A stretch of DNA of 14,870 nt. It comes from an uncultured Clostridia bacterium (GTDB taxonomy: Bacteria > Bacillota > Clostridia > Christensenellales > UBA1242). Below the pieces are notes generated by a model. It was not told the DNA's origin, did no database searches, and saw only the letters and a program-made list of their open reading frames with translations. Of the stretch, positions 6,122 to 14,700 are shown piece by piece. Location: positions 1 through 14,870 of the forward strand of contig CALNBM010000070.1 in the NCBI GenBank assembly GCA_937874195.1, given 5' to 3'. The position numbers were made by a program, and so were the translations under genes. How positions within the stretch are numbered: the first letter of the stretch is position 1; each line of letters opens with the position of its first letter.

Positions 6122-7596
6122 TTTACCATTCCTTTTAGTTTACACATATCAATTTTTCCGTTGAATAATCTTGGTAGTTTATCCAATTGAATAAAGACTC
6201 TTGGAACACTATAATTAGGTAACTTTTGGCGTAATTCAATTGATATATCTCTTATTGACGACTCACCTGTGTAAAATAAGCAAATTTGTTCTTTATCATC
6301 ATTATAAACACAGGCACATTCGCCTGAATTATTACATGTGGACGCAATATGTTCTATCTCTCCAAGTTCTATTCTGTGTCCCATATGTTTAATACAATTA
6401 TCAATTCTGCCTTTAAATATATATTCACCATATTCATTAATAACTGCAAGGTCGCCCGTTCTAAACATTATATCTTCATAATCACTATGTAATGGATTTT
6501 GAACAAATTTTTCTTTTGTTTTCTCAATATCATTATAATATTGCATTGCCATCGCTGTGCTTGATACATACATTTCATCATTATGTAATATTACTCTGCG
6601 ATTTTTAACAACTTTGCCTAGCGGAACTCCACTTAAATAATCACGGTCAACATCTATCTTATGATAAATCAAACTATCCGGCAACTCAGTTAATCCGTAA
6701 GAATTAAAAAAGTTCACGCTTGGCAGATTATTTAACAAATACTTCAAGGTTTTTAATTTTATTGGTTCACCCATAAATATTAATGTTTTCAAAAACATTG
6801 GTTTCTCTTTTTCAAATGCATTAAAGTTATGTATGATACTAAAAACAGATGTTGTCCATTGTATAAAATTTATTTTCTTTTCGTTGATATATGGAACAAG
6901 GTTAGCAACAGTTGTAAAAAATTGTTTTGGGATAATTACGAGTTTACAGCCACAAAAAACTGGTAAGTAAACATCTCTACGGTGTGCAGAATAATAAAAA
7001 GGTGATTGTCCGCCAATAATAGTATTTTTATCGATATTATAAGTATCAACCATAGAACTTAATAACTCCATTACGGAACGCCCATTTGTAACGACACCTT
7101 TTGGCACGCCTGTTGAACCTGATGTTAAAATTATCATTTGTGGATCGATATCAATGATATTTTTTCGCAAATCTGTTAGCAATTCTTCATTTATTTCCTT
7201 GCATTTATCTGCATATATGATTTGTAATCCACAATTTGTAATTTTATTTATCGATGCTTCCTCGCTATCATTCACAATTATAAGTTTTGGCTGAATTGAT
7301 TGGATTATAGATTGTACTTTTTCTATCGGTGTGTCATCGCCAACAGGAAGATAAAAATTTCCAGAATATACAACTCCAAAGAATAATGATGGAGTGTTTA
7401 TTGCTCTGGTTGACCACACTAAAATAGGCGAATTTATAGTTTTACTTTTAGCGATTTCCGTGGCAACTTTCTTTGCCAAATTTTGGACTTGTTTAAAAGA
7501 TATTGCATCACTTTCTTTTTCATATGCAATATCATCTGCCCATTTTTCAGCAGCATTGTCCAATAAATCAATAATAGTTTTTGGATAGTTAATCAT
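6118..7596 (-). CDS. AMP-forming carboxylate-carrier protein ligase (DltA-like)
   Basis: 492 aa, the length of DltA-like enzymes. The adenylate-forming core motifs are present in order: the P-loop TSGSTGVPKG (158-167), NSYGLTE (298-304), RTGDL (379-383), the hinge/A8 stretch from GRID to LGEIE (396-415), and the catalytic Lys in NGKID (K481). It should activate a carboxylic acid with ATP and load it on the Ser31-linked arm of the ACP in the same operon. In DltA and NRPS A-domains an Asp in the F-D-x-S segment binds the substrate amino group. Here the aligned stretch reads PFYYSAHRRD (199-208) with Ser203 at that place, so D-alanine is doubtful. The start is supported by AAGGAG five bases before ATG. 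It lies 20 bases after the SGNH gene and overlaps the GNAT gene. Confidence 0.85.
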   Translation of the reverse strand: MINYPKTIIDLLDNAAEKWADDIAYEKESDAISFKQVQNLAKKVATEIAKSKTINSPILVWSTRAINTPSLFFGVVYSGNFYLPVGDDTPIEKVQSIIQSIQPKLIIVNDSEEASINKITNCGLQIIYADKCKEINEELLTDLRKNIIDIDPQMIILTSGSTGVPKGVVTNGRSVMELLSSMVDTYNIDKNTIIGGQSPFYYSAHRRDVYLPVFCGCKLVIIPKQFFTTVANLVPYINEKKINFIQWTTSVFSIIHNFNAFEKEKPMFLKTLIFMGEPIKLKTLKYLLNNLPSVNFFNSYGLTELPDSLIYHKIDVDRDYLSGVPLGKVVKNRRVILHNDEMYVSSTAMAMQYYNDIEKTKEKFVQNPLHSDYEDIMFRTGDLAVINEYGEYIFKGRIDNCIKHMGHRIELGEIEHIASTCNNSGECACVYNDDKEQICLFYTGESSIRDISIELRQKLPNYSVPRVFIQLDKLPRLFNGKIDMCKLKGMVK

Positions 7597-7616
7597 TAGT
7601 ACTCCTTAATTTTGTT

Positions 7617-8783
7617 TTAAAAGTTTTCATAATCCGCAATAAGCTCATCTGCATTTGCTAATAAAAATTCATTTTTATCAACGCCGTTTATTAATACTTG
7701 TTCAAAAAATATTGCTAACTTTTCAGTGAATAATCGTGAACCATTTTTGGTCATGTGCGTACTATCATAAAATAATTGGTCTGATCCATCTTCAGGTTGT
7801 CTATTAAAAAATTCGCGTTTTATTAAAGAAAAGTCTATATATGTACATTCGTTTTCCTCAGCAAGTGCATTTAAAAAATTATTTAATCGTTGTCTTGCAG
7901 GAATATTTTTATTTAGATAGTATGCTTTAACCGGACTGAAAAGTATTATTTGTGAACCTTTTGAATTAACAAAATCAATGCTCCTTTTTATTGCATTTAG
8001 TTGCAGGTTATTAACGTTGCTTTCAATAAAATCATAATAATATGATTGGAGTTGTTCAAGAGTGCAGGGCTCTTGCGAAGCTATATAATCCTGCTCTACA
8101 AGTCCATAATCATTTAAAATGCTCATGATTCGTTGATCATTACGCAAATCTTTTTTTATAGAGATATTATTCTTAACATAATCATAGTCAAAAATTTTTT
8201 TAATATATTTTGTCCACGGAAATGCGTCTGAAAATGCTTTTTTCTTGTCTGTCGTGCTCATTATTGTTTTCAACAATTCAGGGTTTATGTCCTCACTTAT
8301 CTCTGTATCAATATAATTTCTATCAAAATAATTGGAATCATATAATCTGGATGCGTCGACTTCAAAAAAAATATATTTTGGATTATGATATTTAAAAATT
8401 GCTTTAACATAAAATTCAGATTCAACTGATGTCATTGAGCTACGAGCAGTGTTATACCAATGATAATCTGTTGTTTCACTTAATAATTTAGTGTCAATAA
8501 GTGTAAGCCCAGCAGAAGCACCAAAAACAGCAACATCAATATCGCCATTTATTTCCTTTGCCTTCATCATGATATAATGTAATTCGTTATTATATGGTGG
8601 GATAACCAAGTAATTCAAAAGTTTTGAACCATATATAAAGGTGGCAAATGAAATTATCAACATAAACAATGCAGTAAAGATATTTGAAATGGTTTTTATT
8701 TTAAATATCTTTTTCTTTGTATCTTTTATTGAATCGATATAATCATCTTTTATATTTATTATCAAATTTTTAATATTGCTCAT
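7617..8783 (-). CDS. Membrane-anchored SGNH/DltD-like protein
   Basis: 388 aa. A single N-terminal membrane segment (about residues 33-51, after a basic cytoplasmic tail) should place the rest outside the cell. The catalytic domain has the SGNH block I Ser in FGAS90AG and the block V D340-S-T-H343 with the catalytic Asp/His. Between them, N111-TARSSM fits the block II/III region. SGNH proteins paired with MBOAT proteins (DltD with DltB, AlgJ/AlgX with AlgI) hand the acyl group to, or accept it for, a surface polymer. The gene overlaps the MBOAT gene by 14 bases and is preceded by a purine-rich GGAGGAAAGGAG. Sequence similarity to DltD proper is weak by eye, so the acceptor (teichoic acid, polysaccharide or other) is open. 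Confidence 0.75.
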   Translation of the reverse strand: MSNIKNLIINIKDDYIDSIKDTKKKIFKIKTISNIFTALFMLIISFATFIYGSKLLNYLVIPPYNNELHYIMMKAKEINGDIDVAVFGASAGLTLIDTKLLSETTDYHWYNTARSSMTSVESEFYVKAIFKYHNPKYIFFEVDASRLYDSNYFDRNYIDTEISEDINPELLKTIMSTTDKKKAFSDAFPWTKYIKKIFDYDYVKNNISIKKDLRNDQRIMSILNDYGLVEQDYIASQEPCTLEQLQSYYYDFIESNVNNLQLNAIKRSIDFVNSKGSQIILFSPVKAYYLNKNIPARQRLNNFLNALAEENECTYIDFSLIKREFFNRQPEDGSDQLFYDSTHMTKNGSRLFTEKLAIFFEQVLINGVDKNEFLLANADELIADYENF

Positions 8784-10395
8784 AGAAAAACACTATCTCC
8801 TTTCCTCCTTCCCATTCAACACAGAGAACTATCATAAACAAAACAAATATATAAATTCCAAGACGAAGTAAAGCACTTTTTTTAGTTATATATTCACGAA
8901 TTTTGATACCCCGTTCTTGCATTAAAGAAACAATAAATAAACAAGCACAAGAAATTATTAATGTTCTTGCTTGAAACAAAGTAATACCTGCGCGCAAAAA
9001 CCAAGTTGATGTCCATTTGTTATTAACCCATAATATTTGAATACATGCCCTTATAAAATCTTTGCCACCACTAACATCAAATAATTTAATAAACCATTGA
9101 AAGGAAACAGAAATATTAGGCGCCGCAATAATAAAACGACCGAACAATATTATAACAAATGTTGCTAACACCGCTAAAACATATATAAATTTATTTTTCT
9201 TAGTAAGATTTGGATGTTTTTTGCCCGATTTTCGAAGTGGGTCTTGCATAAAAATTCCAGCAGAAACAAAGATGCCCATATATAGTCCATAAAAAACATA
9301 CTTTAATTCTATTCCATGCCACATGCCAACTAAAAAGAAAACGAAAAACATAACAAAACAAGTAGGCATTATTTTGCCAAAGTTATTATTCCAACGCTTA
9401 CGAAATGTCTTGTTAATTTTATTAAAGCGTTTAGAGAGTGAGATTGGATAGAAAACATAATCCCTCATCCATGCTCCAAGAGTGATATGCCACCGACGCC
9501 AAAAATCTCCTACTCCAGTGGCAAAAAATGGTCTGCGGAAATTTTCTGTCATATCAATTCCAAATAACTGTGCAGCACCGCGAGTAATATCAATTCCCCC
9601 AGAAAAACTTGTATACACATATAATGAAAAAGCAATCATAGCTATAATTATGTCAATCCCACCGAGCATTCCTTGTCCAGTTAAAGAATTAAAAACAACC
9701 ATGCAAGGAACAGAAATGCAAATCATTTTAAATGCGCCCCAAATCATTAAAATAACACCATCTCTTATATGGCTGTATTTCAACTTATTTCCTTGAATTA
9801 ATTGAGGTTGCAATTGTTCAAAACGGCTAATTGGACCTTGTATGAGTTGTGGGAAAAACGATGTAAATAGCGCAAGTTTAAATATGTTTTTTTCTGCTTG
9901 AACCTTACCATAAAAACAGTCAATCAAATATCCCGACACTTGAAAGGTATAATAAGATATTCCTAGTGGTATAAGTAGTTTTAGCCCAAGTAAGCCAATG
10001 CCACTTAAAAAAGGATCAATAATAAAAGATAAAAGCATGTAATATTTAAAAAAAACTAGTATCCCAAAATTAAAAATTAAACATAAAGTTAGTAGCCATC
10101 TTTTTTGGATTTTAAATTTTTGCTGATACTTTTTTTTATTCTCATTAAGCCATTCTTCGCTTTTTTCAAGAAAAATATCTTTCTGATTTTGATTTATATA
10201 ATCAAAACTGCAAGCCGATAAATATACTGTTATAGTAGTAATAATAAGGAATATTGACAATCTCCAATCGTATTGAAAATAAAAATAATAACTTGCAACA
10301 AGTAAAACAGTCCAGCGATATCTCTTAGGAAACAAATAATATATTATACAAACTATCGTCAAAAACAATGCAAATGTTAATGATAAAAAACTCAT
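8770..10395 (-). CDS. MBOAT-family O-acyltransferase (DltB/AlgI-like)
   Basis: 541 aa multi-pass membrane protein with ten or so hydrophobic stretches. The family signatures are clear: F298-W-R-R-W-H303 followed by ITLGAWMRDYVFYPI, and the catalytic histidine in M-W-H360-G. SGGIDITRG (about 265-273) matches the usual FSGYxDIxxG. It would carry acyl groups from the cytoplasmic carrier protein across the membrane to the SGNH partner and a surface polymer. I chose ATG at 10395 rather than a start seven codons upstream, because GAGG lies five bases before it. The upstream codons overlap that ribosome site, and MSFLSLTF is a typical MBOAT start. It is the first gene of the five-gene operon. DltX, the tiny dlt peptide, is not seen. 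Confidence 0.9.
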   Translation of the reverse strand: MSFLSLTFALFLTIVCIIYYLFPKRYRWTVLLVASYYFYFQYDWRLSIFLIITTITVYLSACSFDYINQNQKDIFLEKSEEWLNENKKKYQQKFKIQKRWLLTLCLIFNFGILVFFKYYMLLSFIIDPFLSGIGLLGLKLLIPLGISYYTFQVSGYLIDCFYGKVQAEKNIFKLALFTSFFPQLIQGPISRFEQLQPQLIQGNKLKYSHIRDGVILMIWGAFKMICISVPCMVVFNSLTGQGMLGGIDIIIAMIAFSLYVYTSFSGGIDITRGAAQLFGIDMTENFRRPFFATGVGDFWRRWHITLGAWMRDYVFYPISLSKRFNKINKTFRKRWNNNFGKIMPTCFVMFFVFFLVGMWHGIELKYVFYGLYMGIFVSAGIFMQDPLRKSGKKHPNLTKKNKFIYVLAVLATFVIILFGRFIIAAPNISVSFQWFIKLFDVSGGKDFIRACIQILWVNNKWTSTWFLRAGITLFQARTLIISCACLFIVSLMQERGIKIREYITKKSALLRLGIYIFVLFMIVLCVEWEGGKEIVFFYEQY

Positions 10396-10424
10396 TTTTA
10401 CCTCAAAATAAAACAATAATATAA

Positions 10425-10430
10425 ATTATA
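10425..10430 (-). promoter_or_regulatory. Possible -10 box for the MBOAT operon
   Basis: A perfect TATAAT lies on the minus strand 30 bases upstream of the MBOAT start, preceded by AG. No -35 box at proper spacing stands out; TTAACA is 21 bases away. It is a candidate only. Confidence 0.3.
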
Positions 10431-10514
10431 CTTTAATTTATATTAGTTAAATGTTAACCTATTTTTTAAAAAACCTATAATCAACTTAAGCATTAATATG
10501 TTATCATAAAATTG

Positions 10515-10607
10515 ATGACTTGGCAAGCACAAGCGCGATTATTAGAAAATTATGAAAAAATTTGTCGTAAACTGAGAATCTATCCAGTCTGCAATAAAAT
10601 TATATAA
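10515..10607 (+). pseudogene. Possible short ORF or gene relic
   Basis: A 30-codon plus-strand reading from ATG to TAA reads MTWQAQARLLENYEK and onward. Its amphipathic, protein-like composition and locally higher G+C stand out from the AT-rich spacer. There is no ribosome site, and I recognise no family. On the minus strand nearby (about 10660-10705) another short tail, YGKEDYSFFIE-stop, appears. Both may be debris of deleted genes. The rest of 10396-10850 shows no gene. Confidence 0.2.
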
Positions 10608-10854
10608 CATATATTTTCATATTGTGCTATACAATTTGTGTCATCCGGCTTTTATTCTATAAAAAACGAATAATCTTCTTTACCATAACACAAGGAACGA
10701 TTTTAAGTGCTTAATTCTTTAATTTTTTTTTATATGTGTAAATTAATGGATTAAAATTTAAATTATTCAAGCCTCCTAGTATTATGTTTAGATTAATTTT
10801 ATGTTTTAAAAAAAAGGACCGTATAGTTTTGATAATTTTTTTTTAGAAAAAAGG

Positions 10855-10883
10855 TTGACAATTAAACAGTGTTAAATTATACT
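10855..10883 (+). promoter_or_regulatory. Strong sigma70 promoter without an evident gene
   Basis: Perfect -35 TTGACA (10855-10860), 17-base spacer, -10 TATACT (10878-10883, 5/6). Transcription would start near 10890 and run into 11 kb territory, towards the repeats and the tRNA-like fragments. Only tiny ORFs follow (ATGACTTAA at 10929). It could drive an unannotated RNA or be the surviving promoter of a tRNA or mobile-element transcript. Confidence 0.6.
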
Positions 10884-10988
10884 AACAAAAAAGATTAAAG
10901 TAATAAATAATATATTTGCAAAAGATAAAATGACTTAATCTTATGCATAAATGCATCTAAAATTATTTTAAATCAAGACAAACAAAAA

Positions 10989-11097
10989 TACCACTTAAAC
11001 ACTTCAACTTTCTAACCGTTATTATTAAAAATAATAACCGTGACACGCAGTTTTCCTATACCACTTAATATTAATACCTTCGCTTTCTAACCGTCAT
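10989..11097. repeat. Imperfect direct repeat around a hairpin
   Basis: Two related units of about 34 and 39 bases, starting TACCACTTAA (10989 and 11059) and ending CTTTCTAACCGT, lie 70 bases apart. Between them sits a perfect 9-bp hairpin GTTATTATT/AATAATAAC with an AAA loop (11018-11038). A 12-base motif ACGCAGTTTTCC follows the hairpin at 11045 and recurs at 11221. The two units differ internally, so this is not a CRISPR array. Purpose unknown. The rest of 11098-11278 has nothing further that I can support. Confidence 0.5.
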
Positions 11098-11278
11098 TTT
11101 CAAAACATAAAACCTTCATTATTATTTAACCTTTGTTTATCATAAAAAAATAATCTGACAGTTCAACAAATAAAAAAAAATTATTAATATTTAAATAGTT
11201 TTTTGCTAAGTATTAGTTGTACGCAGTTTTCCCTTCGTAGTTAAAATATTCTCAAACTATTTATAAAAACAACTCCAT

Positions 11279-11323
11279 GCTGATGTGGCTCAGTCGGTAG
11301 AGCGTCGCCTTGGTAAGGAGAAC
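11279..11323 (+). pseudogene. tRNA-Thr-like 5' half (broken copy 1)
   Basis: It has a 5' acceptor strand GCTGATG, a complete D arm (GGCTCAGTCGGTAGAGC) and an anticodon loop TTGGTAA with anticodon GGT. After TAAGGAGA it diverges into AT-rich spacer, with no variable region, T arm or 3' acceptor. One anticodon stem pair is mismatched. It closely resembles the intact tRNA at 11445. Confidence 0.75.
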
Positions 11324-11345
11324 AAAGCAAAAACAATTTAAATAT

Positions 11346-11398
11346 GCTAATGTGGCGCAGTCGGTAGCGCACGTGCTTGGTAAGGAGTTGCGAGCCGT
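11346..11398 (+). pseudogene. tRNA-Thr-like 5' half (broken copy 2)
   Basis: Acceptor strand GCTAATG, D arm GGCGCAGTCGGTAGCGC, anticodon loop TTGGTAA (GGT). Like copy 1 it breaks after TTGGTAAGGAG and lacks the T arm and 3' acceptor. The D-arm stem differs from that of the intact gene by compensating changes (GCGC/GCGC against GCTC/GAGC). It is therefore a separate tRNA lineage, not a fresh duplicate. Confidence 0.7.
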
Positions 11399-11416
11399 AA
11401 AAACGCACAATAAAAT
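11388..11416 (+). promoter_or_regulatory. Possible promoter of tRNA-Thr
   Basis: TTGCGA (11388-11393) and TAAAAT (11411-11416) are 17 bases apart, placing a start near 11423, about 22 bases before the mature tRNA. The -35 lies within the tail of broken copy 2. The matches are 4/6 and 5/6. Confidence 0.4.
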
Positions 11417-11444
11417 TTAATAAAATTAGGGAGAAATCCCTTAT

Positions 11445-11520
11445 GCTGATGTAGCTCAGTTGGTAGAGCACTACCTTGGTAAGGTAGAGGTCACGGGTTC
11501 AAGCCCCGTCATTAGCTCCA
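11445..11520 (+). tRNA. tRNA-Thr (anticodon GGT)
   Basis: 76 bases with encoded CCA. The acceptor stem GCTGATG/CATTAGC pairs fully, allowing one G-T. The D arm is GCTC/GAGC. The anticodon stem is CTACC/GGTAG with loop TTGGTAA, giving anticodon GGT and decoding ACC/ACU. The T arm is ACGGG-TTCAAGC-CCCGT. It is intact, followed at once by a strong terminator, and preceded by two broken 5'-half copies. It is the only plus-strand gene here and is convergent with the large NTPase gene. Confidence 0.96.
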
Positions 11521-11523
11521 TTG

Positions 11524-11549
11524 AAAAGCCCGTAAATACGGGCTTTTTT
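11524..11549 (+). terminator. Rho-independent terminator of tRNA-Thr
   Basis: An 11-bp stem AAAAGCCCGTA/TACGGGCTTTT with a minimal loop and a T-run. It begins four bases after the CCA end of the tRNA. Confidence 0.95.
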
Positions 11550-11599
11550 CGTACTCAACATCCTCACTTTTTTAACCAAAATAAAATTGGTCGTAGAAA

Positions 11600-11720
11600 T
11601 GGGGACAGTAAAATTTTAAATTTTACCTTAAAAAAAGAGTTTCAAGTCAAAATCTTAAAACTCTTCATTTTCTATCTAAATCTACCTAAAACTGTGTAAT
11701 TGGGGACAATTGGGGACAGT
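11600..11720. mobile_element. GGGGACA-bounded repeat relic (REP/IS200-associated type)
   Basis: Three copies of TGGGGACA lie at 11600, 11701 and 11711; two read TGGGGACAGT. Between them are two hairpins: GTAAAATT/AATTTTAC (11608-11626) and AAGAGTTT/AAACTCTT (about 11636-11664). In many bacteria GGGGACAGT repeats border genes for REP-associated tyrosine (Y1/IS200-like) transposases. No transposase is present, so this would be a small non-autonomous or decayed element. It sits just behind the tRNA terminator. I cannot define exact ends, and no target duplication is visible. Confidence 0.45.
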
Positions 11721-11773
11721 ACATATTTTAGTTAATTTATTTACTGAATGGTTTTAAAAGTGTCATAATAAAA

Positions 11774-14700
11774 TTATACTCTTCTTTCTCGTTTTCTTAG
11801 TTTTTCTAATTTAAAGATACCTTCAGAATATTTATAACCAGCATCATACTCACTACCTATTTCAAAATCTCCTAAAACATTTTCATTTTTATAATTTCTT
11901 TTTGACTTTTCAGAATATACACCTATTACTAAATTTAGTTTTGCATTTATCTTTTCGAATAGAGATTTTTCTAAATATAAATAAGTATATTCTTTGACAA
12001 AAGGCGATTGGAATGCCACCAATTCGTCATTTTGATTTCTGTATGTGCCATCGTAATTATATTTTATTTCTAAAATATCAGTTATAGTTTTTGATAATAG
12101 ATAATAATGCCATTGATCCTCTCCATTAAATCTACTAAAATTATATTCACTTTCAACTTTACACTCTTTCCACATAGGTTTGAAATCCATTTTGTTGATT
12201 TCTTCTTGATAATACAATTCGTCTTCTGCTTTTAATAACTCTTCTAAACAAAAATTGTATTCATAATGTGTTTGACCTTGGGTTAAGTGATAAATATCAT
12301 CATCTAAAAAGTCTTTTGCCTCTTTTCTACTTTGATTAAGAACTAAATTATATCTGAAATAACAATCTTTTTCATTATTAAATTTATCAAATTTAGCAGA
12401 AATGTGAATTGGTAAAAATTCTTTATTATTAAATTTAAGATTAGAGAAATTGTTGATTAAATTTAAATTATCATAGTTTGTAATAAAATTATCTACTGAC
12501 CAATCAATATCTAATTTTTTAACAATGTTTTCAAATATGTCATAGAAATCATATACTTGTTTTGGATTAGCTAAAACCTGTATTGGATCAATATCTATAG
12601 ATATCATTTCGTGATAATTTCTCCAACTATTATCTTTAGTATCTAAATTATATAAACACTCACCTAAAAATTGAAAAAAAGCTATCCATTCATATTTTTT
12701 TCCTAATCTTTCAATTCTATGATTATGTCTATCATAAGATCTTTCAAAGTGAGAATAGTGCGCATCAATATCTTCTATCGCTTTACAGTAACCAATTTTT
12801 ATCATTTTATCATAAATTGTTGTTGCTATAGTTAACCTATCTAAACTTTTATTATTCAAAGAGTCTAATTTAGGGAAAAGTTCTCCATATTGTGATAGCA
12901 TTTCTTTGCTTAATGAATTTTTAAATTTTTGCATATTGCTTTCTGAAGTTGATAAGGGAATATCAATTGTTTTGCCAATTTTTGATGCATTCAACATTTC
13001 TATTAATCTCTCATCAGACAAATTCTCAAACTTTAGACGATTTTCATAATTGTATTCATTTCTTTTTAAATACAAATCGTATTGATCCTCAGTTAAAGAT
13101 TCTTCAAAATTTTTTATATTGCTCTTTAATTTTTCTACAACATTTCTATCTTCAAATATGAATGGTTCTAATCTTGAACTTGCTATATAGTTACCGAAGT
13201 CAGCTATTCCATTATAGAGCGAACTTTGAACTTTATTATATTCTACGCCTAGTGACATTTTTTTCCATTCTTCTTGATCTTTAATTACTATGTTTAAATC
13301 CATTTTAGGTAAATCAAAAATACTAAATTTAGCATATCCCTTCAACCTACTAATTATCAATTTATTCATTAGCAAGAAGAAATGGATTATTCTCGCATTT
13401 GATATAACATTATTAAACATATACTCTTTAATATCATTATAGGATTCTTTTAAGATGCTATCATTGGGGTTTAAAACATTTACTGCATATATCACTGAAA
13501 AAACTCTTTCAATAATATACTCATCTGTAATTTTTATCATAAGATTCCAAAGTGTTTTAATATGCTTTAAATTTTTTATAAGAATAAGCACCAAACTTCC
13601 TGTAGCTTTATCTCTAAAACTTCTGTTACTTAATGATAATAACCAAAAACAAAAAGAAATATAGTTTATTAAAAAACTCTCTGATAATATCGTGGTGTCA
13701 GCATATGTAGCCATCTTTAGTTGAGCTATTATTTTATCATCTGAATCTATGCTATAAAAGAATTCTTTTAATGCGATATCTCTATGTATATTAGACATAC
13801 TTAAAAGTCTTTTATTAAAATAATTTACGCAATTTAATGGATGATATGGAACAAGCAAACAAGAATATATTGTTTTATTCCACTGATCCCCAAAATAATC
13901 ACTAAAAGATTTTTTTCTTAAAAATCCTAATATTTTGTTTTGATAATCATCCACTCTTTCAAAAGAATATAATGATCGATACCTTAAGCCTTTTAAATAA
14001 GCAATTTCAAAATTAGTTAACGAATCATATTTTAATATTTCGTACAATTCCTTTCCTGTTCTAATAGGAATCCATTCTACTAACGATTCAATTATACTCA
14101 TGTTATGTTCTAAAAGTTTTTGTATCCAGCCCTGATTTATAAATTCAGCCCATGTTTGTGTAACATTTTTTCTTGATAACAACTCTCTTGCTAATAAATA
14201 ATCAGATAGTTTTTGAAAAGTAAATTTATAACCTTCTAAATATTGTCCTTCATCATAAATATATTTTTTTTCTATTAATTTATGAACTTGCATACTATTA
14301 ATTACGGCAATACTATCCATATTTAAATTAAAACAATCAAGAAATTTTACCATTTCACAATGGTAAAGATAAGTTCTTGATTTATCTATCATTACTTTCG
14401 CAATGCCTTTACCAACATTATTCCAAAAACTTATCCCTTCAAGTAAACTGCCATTTGCTTTTTTAATTCCAAGCTCTTTTATTATTCTGCTAGATATTAA
14501 CTTAAATGCATTTTCAAAAAAGAATGTTGCTGCTAAAGCACCTCTTTCTGTTTTTTTTCTAATTTCTTTATGCTTATTGTATCTAGTTGTAGTATATGCT
14601 TCACAAAAATATCTTAGCATTAAAGGATTAGAGGTGAAGCTTGTTTCTAAAATTTCATTTACTTCAATATTATATAACTCACCAAATTTAATGGCAGCTT

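Noticed and set aside
5296..10395. Calling the operon a canonical D-alanylation dlt operon
   Set aside because: The gene order differs, an extra GNAT is present, DltX is absent, and the ligase lacks the amino-binding Asp, so dlt gene symbols are withheld.
10740..10800. AGGAGG followed by TTG on the minus strand (about 10775)
   Set aside because: Spacing is only one base and the frame is about 20 codons of AT-rich sequence; not a convincing gene.
10989..11097. CRISPR-like repeat array
   Set aside because: Only two imperfect, non-identical units, and no Cas gene; not a CRISPR array.
11241..11471. 76-codon minus-strand open frame
   Set aside because: It runs antisense through the tRNA-like fragments and part of the tRNA; no protein gene is plausible.
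11460..11699. 79-codon plus-strand open frame
   Set aside because: Starts inside the tRNA and reads through its terminator and the repeat relic.
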